Assembly (NCBI GenBank): GCA_030603665.1
Contig: JAUVXJ010000015.1
Span: 1 to 64,000, forward strand
Source: Chloroflexota bacterium
Lineage (GTDB): Bacteria > Chloroflexota > Anaerolineae > UBA7937 > B3-Chlor
Direction: 5' to 3'
Length of the DNA stretch: 64,000 nucleotides
Shown: piece after piece, positions 58,847 through 64,000 of the stretch
How positions within the stretch are numbered: the first letter of the stretch is position 1
Layout: each line of letters starts with the position of its first letter
Notes under the pieces: generated by a model
Databases searched by the model: none
The model's input: the letters and a program-made list of their open reading frames with translations, nothing else
Told to the model about the DNA's origin: nothing
Program-made: the position numbers and the translations under genes

Positions 58847-59746
58847 ATGAGCAAACAAGGGCTCTCATTGAAAGGTGTGTTCCCGCCGATACCCACCCCC
58901 TTCGACAGCGAAGGGAACGTTGCTCTCGACACTTTGGCAGACAACTTCCAGCGCTGGAACCAGTATGACCTGGCGGGATATGTCGTCTTGGGCTCCAACG
59001 GCGAGGCAGTCTATCTGACCGGCGATGAGAAGACTCGCGTCTTGGAGACCGCGAGAGGAGCCATCCCGGCCGACAAGCTGATGGTAGCTGGCACCGGCTG
59101 CGAATCCACCCAGCAGACCATCGCCACCACGCTCATGGCCGCAAAGGCCGGTGCCGACGCTGCCCTGGTACTCACACCCCACTACTACCGTGGTGGAATG
59201 ACTAACGAGAGCCTGCTCCGCCACTACGCTTCTGTCGCCGACGCCTCTCCCATACCGGTTTTGGTCTACAACGTCCCCAAGTTCACCAACCTTGACGTGG
59301 ATGCGGCCACCATCGCCCAGGCCTCACAGCACCCCAACATCGTCGGCGTCAAGGATAGCAGCGGCAACATAGCCAAGCTAAGCGACATCGTCAGACTCGC
59401 CAGCATAGGCTTTCAGGTGCTCGCCGGCACAGGTGGATTCTTCTTCGCGGGGCTGAGTTTGGGCGCCGTCGGCGGCGTACTGGCGCTGGCCAATGTAGCT
59501 CCCCAGGAGTCGATAGAGATTCAACACCTGCACGAGAGTGGGCAATGGGACAAGGGGGCGGAGCTTCAGCGGAGGATGCTTCCCCTCAATGCGGCTGTGA
59601 CGGCGCGCTTCGGCATCCCCGGCCTCAAAGTGGCACTGGACATGCTCGGCTACTACGGGGGACCCGTGCGCCCACCGCTCTTGGACCTGGCCGAGGACGG
59701 GCGACAGGCCCTGCAGGCCATTCTTAGCGAGGCAGGACTGCTGTAA
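58847..59746 (+). CDS. DapA-family aldolase, likely 4-hydroxy-2-oxoglutarate aldolase (HOGA-like)
   Basis: The 299-residue TIM-barrel lyase has GSNGEAVYL (the substrate-carboxylate loop), Tyr in VYNVPKFTNLDV and the Schiff-base Lys169 in IVGVKDSSGN. The SQHPNIVGVKDS and GSNGE stretches resemble HOGA1 more than DapA, and a dihydrodipicolinate role is less likely beside glyoxylate genes. The expected reaction is 4-hydroxy-2-oxoglutarate to pyruvate and glyoxylate, the last step of hydroxyproline breakdown; the aminotransferase would then remove glyoxylate. The assignment to HOGA is inference from motifs and context. Confidence 0.78.
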   Translation: MSKQGLSLKGVFPPIPTPFDSEGNVALDTLADNFQRWNQYDLAGYVVLGSNGEAVYLTGDEKTRVLETARGAIPADKLMVAGTGCESTQQTIATTLMAAKAGADAALVLTPHYYRGGMTNESLLRHYASVADASPIPVLVYNVPKFTNLDVDAATIAQASQHPNIVGVKDSSGNIAKLSDIVRLASIGFQVLAGTGGFFFAGLSLGAVGGVLALANVAPQESIEIQHLHESGQWDKGAELQRRMLPLNAAVTARFGIPGLKVALDMLGYYGGPVRPPLLDLAEDGRQALQAILSEAGLL

Positions 59747-59797
59747 ATACACCACGACCGCGCCAGAGCCCCAGCGTCTGCCGGGTGTCGCGGATCG

Positions 59798-59806
59798 TGC
59801 TACAAT
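59798..59806 (+). promoter_or_regulatory. Extended -10 promoter of the PAS kinase
   Basis: TGC-TACAAT (hexamer 59801-59806) with no good -35. The start of transcription near 59813 supports the ATG at 59860 over an in-frame GTG or ATG upstream of it. Confidence 0.45.
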
Positions 59807-59859
59807 ACAGCGTGCAGACTGTCAGGCCGCGGAGAGCCACAGGCCTGGAGGCCCCTCCC

Positions 59860-61077
59860 ATGCGGGATGAGCGAAAGACCAAGGCTCAGCTGATACAAGA
59901 GTTGGCCGAGCTACGCCAGCGCCTCACAGGACTGGAAGAAGCGGCGATCCAGCGAGAGGACGCTCAGACAGCTCTTGAGGAGCAAAGACAGAGGCTCTTC
60001 GGGCTCCTCGACGCACTGCCGGCGGTGGTATACCTCCAGTCGCCGGACTACTCTATCCCTTTCGCCAATCGGTTGTTCCGTGAAACCCATGGCGAACCCG
60101 GAGGAAGGCCCTGCTATGCGGTCCTTCATGCGCGCGGGGCGCCCTGCGAAGAGTGCCACACGTTCGGTATCTTCGAAACAGGCGAATCGCAGGTGCGCGA
60201 ATCGATCGGCCATGGTACCGGTCCGATGTATCAGGTCCACGAACATCCCTTCACGGACGCAGACGGCTCCACGCTCGTGCTGGTCGTGGCCACAGATATC
60301 TCCGAACGGAAGCGTGCCGAAAGAGCCCTCAAGGAGTACTCGGCGCGTCTCGAAGAGATGGTCGATGAGCGAACCGCAGCACTGCAGGATGCCCAGGCTG
60401 AGTTGGTGAGCAAGGAGCGGCTTGCCATACTAGGCGAGCTTGCCGCTGGTGTCAGTCACGAGCTTCGGAACCCCCTGGCCACAATCACCAATGCCGTCTA
60501 CTTCCTCCAGATGACCCTCACCGACGCCGACGATATCACCAAGGAGTATCTCCAGCTCATCGCTGCACAGGTACAGAGTGCGGGCAAGATCGTCTCAGAC
60601 CTCCTTGATTTCTCGCGCCACGCCGCTGCAGATAGACAAGCCACCCCACTCCCGCAGTTGGTGGCCCAGCTTTGGGAAAGGTGCGTACCTCCAGAGAACG
60701 TTGAAGTTGCCACCATCCTACCAGCCAATCTCCCACCACTGTTCGTTGATCCTCACCAACTCGGACAGGTTCTGGAGAATCTGGTCACCAACGCGTATCA
60801 GGCCATGCCCAGAGGAGGCGATTTGACTATTGAGGGGAGGGCTGGAGATGATGAGGTGCACATTTCCATCGCCGACACCGGTGTCGGCATCGCCACGGAG
60901 AACATGGACAGACTGTTCCAGCCCCTCTTCAGCACCAAGCCCCGCGGGATCGGCCTGGGCTTGGCGGTCTCCAGGACGCTTGTGGAAGCCAACGGAGGGA
61001 GCATCAAGGTGGAGAGCAAGGAGGGGGAAGGCAGCACGTTCACCCTGACCCTACCGGCCGCCCGTGGGAAGGGCTGA
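59860..61077 (+). CDS. Soluble PAS histidine kinase with cysteine-bearing PAS domain
   Basis: The 405-residue kinase begins with a coiled coil (about 5-45), then a PAS domain (about 45-165) holding CYAVLHARGAPCEECH, a three-cysteine motif seen in some PAS domains of anaerobes. A second coiled coil, HisKA with His200 (AAGVSHELRNPLATI) and HATPase (NLVTNAYQAMPRGG, DTGVGI, GIGLGLAVSRTLVE) follow. There is no membrane span. ATG 59860 has CTGGAGG 8 nt upstream. No response regulator is adjacent. The cysteines suggest redox or metal sensing, which is inference. Confidence 0.85.
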   Translation: MRDERKTKAQLIQELAELRQRLTGLEEAAIQREDAQTALEEQRQRLFGLLDALPAVVYLQSPDYSIPFANRLFRETHGEPGGRPCYAVLHARGAPCEECHTFGIFETGESQVRESIGHGTGPMYQVHEHPFTDADGSTLVLVVATDISERKRAERALKEYSARLEEMVDERTAALQDAQAELVSKERLAILGELAAGVSHELRNPLATITNAVYFLQMTLTDADDITKEYLQLIAAQVQSAGKIVSDLLDFSRHAAADRQATPLPQLVAQLWERCVPPENVEVATILPANLPPLFVDPHQLGQVLENLVTNAYQAMPRGGDLTIEGRAGDDEVHISIADTGVGIATENMDRLFQPLFSTKPRGIGLGLAVSRTLVEANGGSIKVESKEGEGSTFTLTLPAARGKG

Positions 61078-61174
61078 GCTGCCCCGAGTCTGGTTGGCCA
61101 TCGTGACTGGGTCGTCAATCCCAGAGACCTGCTCCTCACCCTGTCCAGAAAGCCCGGCGTGGCTCCGGACTACA

Positions 61175-62830
61175 TCATCTGAGTATCGCCCCTTCGCTGG
61201 CCGCGGAAACCGCAGCCGCGTAGCGCGCCAGGTACCCTGTCGTGATCCTGATCTCAGGCTGCGTCCAGTCCTTCCGCCTTCGAGCCATCTCGGCTTCCGG
61301 TGCCAGGAGAGTCAGGCGTCTGTTGGGGATATCCACCTCGATCTCGTCGCCTTCCTGCACCAGGGCGATAGTCCCTCCACGGGCCGCCTCGGGGGAGATG
61401 TGGCCAGTCGCCGAGCCGCGCGTGGCCCCAGAGAACCGGCCATCCGTCAACAGTGCCACTTTGTGGTCCAACCCCATCCCAGCCAGGGCAGACGTGGGCA
61501 TCAGCATCTCCCGCATCCCCGGCCCCCCTCTGGGTCCTTCGTAGCGGATGACTATTACGTCGCCCGCCTGGATATCCCCGCCAAGGATCGCCTCAAGCGC
61601 TGGTTCCTCACTGTCGAAGACCCGCGCCGGTCCGCGATGGTGCATCATCTCAGGGGCGACGGCAGCGGCCTTTACCACCGCTCCGTCAGGGGCCAGGTTC
61701 CCCCACATAATGGCTATGCCGCCGTCGGGTCGGTGCGCACCCTCCACCGGACGGATGATCTTCGATGTTTGGGACACTCCCTTCAGATTCTCAGCCACCG
61801 TCTTTCCCGCCACCGTCAGTGGCTCGCCGTCTAGCAGATCATGTTTCAGGAGTTCCGCCATCACCGCCGGCACCCCTCCGGCCTCGTCCAGGTCCTGCAT
61901 GTGATGCGGTCCTGAAGGCCTCAAGCTCACGAGATATGGTGTGCGGCTGCTCACCGCGTCGAACAGCTTCAGCGGCAGGGGCAAGCCCGCATCGTAGGCG
62001 ATGGCCGGGAGGTGAAGGACCGTGTTAGTTGACCCGCCGATGGCCATGTCCACGGCAACGGCGTTTTCGAACGCAGCCTCCGTCATGATCTGGCGCGGGC
62101 GAATCTGCTCACGGAGCAGACTCATGATCTGCATCCCTGACCTCTTGGCCAATCGAAGCCGTGCCGCAGTAACCGCCGGGATGGTGCCGTTGCCAGGCAA
62201 CGCCATGCCCAGGGCCTCGGTGAGGCAGTTCATGCTGTTGGCTGTGAACAGACCGGCGCACGAGCCACACCCGGGGCAGGCAGCGAGCTCGAGCTCTCCA
62301 AGCTCCTCCTCACTCATGCGGCCTGACCTGTGCTCGCCGACTGCCTCGAAGACGGTGTTCAGGTCCACATTGCGCCCGCGAAGGCGACCCGCCAGCATGG
62401 GTCCTCCGCTCACGAATATGGCTGGTACATCCAGCCGGGCAGCAGCCATCAGCATCCCGGGCACAATCTTGTCGCAGTTCGGAATCAGCACCAGGCCGTC
62501 CAGCATATGTGCAGAGGCCATCGCTTCCACAGAATCGGCGATCAGTTCCCGAGAGGGCAGGGAGTGGCGCATCCCTGCGTGTCCCATGGCCACGCCATCG
62601 CATATACCAATCACGTTGAACTCGAGTGGGGTCCCTCCAGCCATGCTCACACCCGTCTTGACTGCGCGCCCGACCCTGTCCAGATGAACGTGCCCGGGAA
62701 CGAGATCGTTGTGAGAGTTCACCACCCCAATCAGGGGGCGATCAATCTCCTCCGGGGTCAATCCAGTGGCATACAAAAGGCTCCTGTGGGGAGCCCGCTC
62801 GACGCCTCGCCGTATCACGTCGCTGCGCAT
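61175..62830 (-). CDS. ilvD: Dihydroxy-acid dehydratase
   Basis: The 551-residue enzyme is of normal family length. It has [33 protein letters not shown] and [18 protein letters not shown], the cysteines of the iron-sulfur cluster, and the late [24 protein letters not shown] region split across two loops. It makes 2-oxo acids for valine, isoleucine and leucine. It follows leuB on the same strand after 86 bp, so the two probably share a transcript. Confidence 0.93.
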   Translation of the reverse strand: MRSDVIRRGVERAPHRSLLYATGLTPEEIDRPLIGVVNSHNDLVPGHVHLDRVGRAVKTGVSMAGGTPLEFNVIGICDGVAMGHAGMRHSLPSRELIADSVEAMASAHMLDGLVLIPNCDKIVPGMLMAAARLDVPAIFVSGGPMLAGRLRGRNVDLNTVFEAVGEHRSGRMSEEELGELELAACPGCGSCAGLFTANSMNCLTEALGMALPGNGTIPAVTAARLRLAKRSGMQIMSLLREQIRPRQIMTEAAFENAVAVDMAIGGSTNTVLHLPAIAYDAGLPLPLKLFDAVSSRTPYLVSLRPSGPHHMQDLDEAGGVPAVMAELLKHDLLDGEPLTVAGKTVAENLKGVSQTSKIIRPVEGAHRPDGGIAIMWGNLAPDGAVVKAAAVAPEMMHHRGPARVFDSEEPALEAILGGDIQAGDVIVIRYEGPRGGPGMREMLMPTSALAGMGLDHKVALLTDGRFSGATRGSATGHISPEAARGGTIALVQEGDEIEVDIPNRRLTLLAPEAEMARRRKDWTQPEIRITTGYLARYAAAVSAASEGAILR

Positions 62831-62916
62831 CTATCTATGCTCCTATTCAGTTTTGTGTTCCCTAGCACCAATGCTCCGGCTGGCGAACCTTGAGGGTGAG
62901 ATCGGCGGCACACGCC

Positions 62917-63984
62917 TTACTCGATCCTCTCGGCGATCACGTCGCCCATCTCCTCAGAACCCACGAGGACACTGCCGTCGACGTGGATATCCGGTGTGCG
63001 ATAGCCTTCGTCGAGAGCGGCCTCCACCGCCCGCTCGATCGCCTGGGCTTCAGCTTCCAGACCCAGCGAGTACCGCAGAAGCATCGCACCACTCAAGATG
63101 GCGGCCATGGGGTTGGAGACACCCTGACCCGCGATGTCCGGTGCACTGCCGTGGATCGGCTCGAAAACCCCGCCATGGCCCTCCCCCAACCAGGCAGAGG
63201 GCAGCATGCCTATCGAGCCCGTCAGCATGGAAGCTTCATCAGTCAAGATATCTCCAAACATATTCTCAGTCACTATCACGTCGAAATCGGCCGGCTTGCG
63301 TAGCAGGTGCATCGCCGCAGCATCAACCAGCATGTGCTCAAGCTCGACATCCGGGTACTCCTCTGCCACTTCGCTCACCACGCATCTCCAGAGGCGGGAG
63401 GATGCCAACACATTGGCCTTGTCCACAGATGTGACCTTCCCTCTTCGCTTCTGCGCCAGTCCAAAGGCCACGTGAGCCACCCGGCGCACCTCCTCAGCGG
63501 TGTACACCATGGTATCGAAGGCCGTTCCACCGTTCTTATGCGCCTCCTGCCGCGGACCGAAGTAGATGCCTCCCGTCAGTTCCCGCACCACGACCAGGTC
63601 TACGCCAGACAATCGCTCCGGACGCAACGGGGACGCATCCAGGAGCGGCTCGTAAAGACGCACTGGCCTGAGGTTGGCATACAGTCCCAGCGCCTGTCGC
63701 AGCTCCAGGAGTCCCTCCTCCGGCCGCACTTCTGCCAAGGGATCCGCCCAACGAGGCCCGCCCACTGCCCCCAACAGCACACCATCGGCACCTCGGCAAG
63801 CCTCCAGCGTGTGCTCAGGCAAGGCCGTGCCCGTGGCATCGATGGCGCAACCGCCGATCAATCCGTCTTCGAAGGAAAGAGTGTGACCGTAGGTCTTCGC
63901 AATTCCTTGAAGGATCTTCACACTCTCGTCCAGCACCTCTGCTCCGATGCCATCACCGGGTAAGGTCGCTATCCTTGCTTCCAT
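62917..63984 (-). CDS. leuB: 3-isopropylmalate dehydrogenase
   Basis: The 355-residue beta-decarboxylating dehydrogenase has [26 protein letters not shown], the catalytic Lys in [25 protein letters not shown] and [15 protein letters not shown]. It oxidises and decarboxylates 3-isopropylmalate in leucine synthesis. The ATG at 63984 has GGAGGAGG within the last bases of the window, so its promoter and any upstream leucine genes lie beyond the edge. Confidence 0.94.
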   Translation of the reverse strand: MEARIATLPGDGIGAEVLDESVKILQGIAKTYGHTLSFEDGLIGGCAIDATGTALPEHTLEACRGADGVLLGAVGGPRWADPLAEVRPEEGLLELRQALGLYANLRPVRLYEPLLDASPLRPERLSGVDLVVVRELTGGIYFGPRQEAHKNGGTAFDTMVYTAEEVRRVAHVAFGLAQKRRGKVTSVDKANVLASSRLWRCVVSEVAEEYPDVELEHMLVDAAAMHLLRKPADFDVIVTENMFGDILTDEASMLTGSIGMLPSAWLGEGHGGVFEPIHGSAPDIAGQGVSNPMAAILSGAMLLRYSLGLEAEAQAIERAVEAALDEGYRTPDIHVDGSVLVGSEEMGDVIAERIE

Positions 63985-64000
63985 GAACCCTCCTCCCCAC

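Noticed and set aside
1..64000. CRISPR arrays, rRNA genes, insertion-sequence transposases, integrases
   Set aside because: None were seen by eye: no regularly spaced identical repeats with unique spacers, no transposase or recombinase motifs, and no rRNA-like sequence.

Overview
The window looks like a chromosomal contig of an uncultured Chloroflexota bacterium, most likely Anaerolineae-like. The case rests on high GC, frequent GTG/TTG starts with strong Shine-Dalgarno sequences, very long multi-GAF signalling proteins, secreted FG-GAP and beta-helix proteins, and a GT28 glycolipid-type glycosyltransferase. This placement is inference; there is no rRNA or other phylogenetic marker in the window.

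Layout. 1-1497 (-) is a secreted right-handed beta-helix protein cut by the window edge. 1814-10953 (+) is a cyclic-di-GMP cluster: a MerR-HTH/pseudo-receiver protein, a receiver-GAF-GGDEF diguanylate cyclase, a receiver-PAS-HD-GYP phosphodiesterase and a 1720-residue protein with eight GAF domains, PAS and HD-GYP. 11661-16837 holds a sugar-nucleotide epimerase and a three-gene envelope set (alkaline-phosphatase superfamily, LPG-synthase-like integral membrane protein, MGDG-synthase-like glycosyltransferase). 17045-23072 is a two-component pair: a 1769-residue seven-GAF histidine kinase and a NarL-type regulator. 23508-25670 is a set of small signalling and membrane genes. 25813-31266 is an ABC-2 exporter with two permeases, an M29-aminopeptidase-like lipoprotein and an isoprenylcysteine-methyltransferase-like enzyme.

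31446-43361 is an accessory region: a flavoprotein, an ABM-like and a SnoaL-like protein, hicBA, an isolated fabF-fabH pair, a TPR-like protein, an unrecognised protein paired with a PIN nuclease, and an AbiEi/AbiEii module. It is laced with dispersed repeats, decayed gene fragments and repeat-borne promoters. 43362-46600 has methyltransferases, a DUF1624/HGSNAT-like acyltransferase and a decayed methyltransferase copy. 46622-52521 has an aldo/keto reductase, many small membrane proteins (one PspC) and a secreted TAP-like hydrolase. 52666-55755 (-) has a zinc-ribbon membrane protein between two FG-GAP fragments. 56238-59746 is an aminotransferase V / GlcD / HOGA-type aldolase operon consistent with glyoxylate or hydroxyproline metabolism. 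A PAS histidine kinase follows, then leuB-ilvD (-) for branched-chain amino acids.

The most interesting signal is a promoter architecture found intact three times (before 23508, 42686 and 48081) and once truncated (40523-40610). TGGCC half-sites lie exactly 24 bp apart, with an AATCCCCC block between them, and the second lies exactly 29 bp before a TATACT -10 box; there is no -35 consensus. Two of these promoters serve transcription units that encode a small paralogous protein ending in ASGSRYVxPIR that I do not recognise. The truncated copy and one intact copy form 88-bp direct repeats flanking the AbiE toxin-antitoxin cassette.
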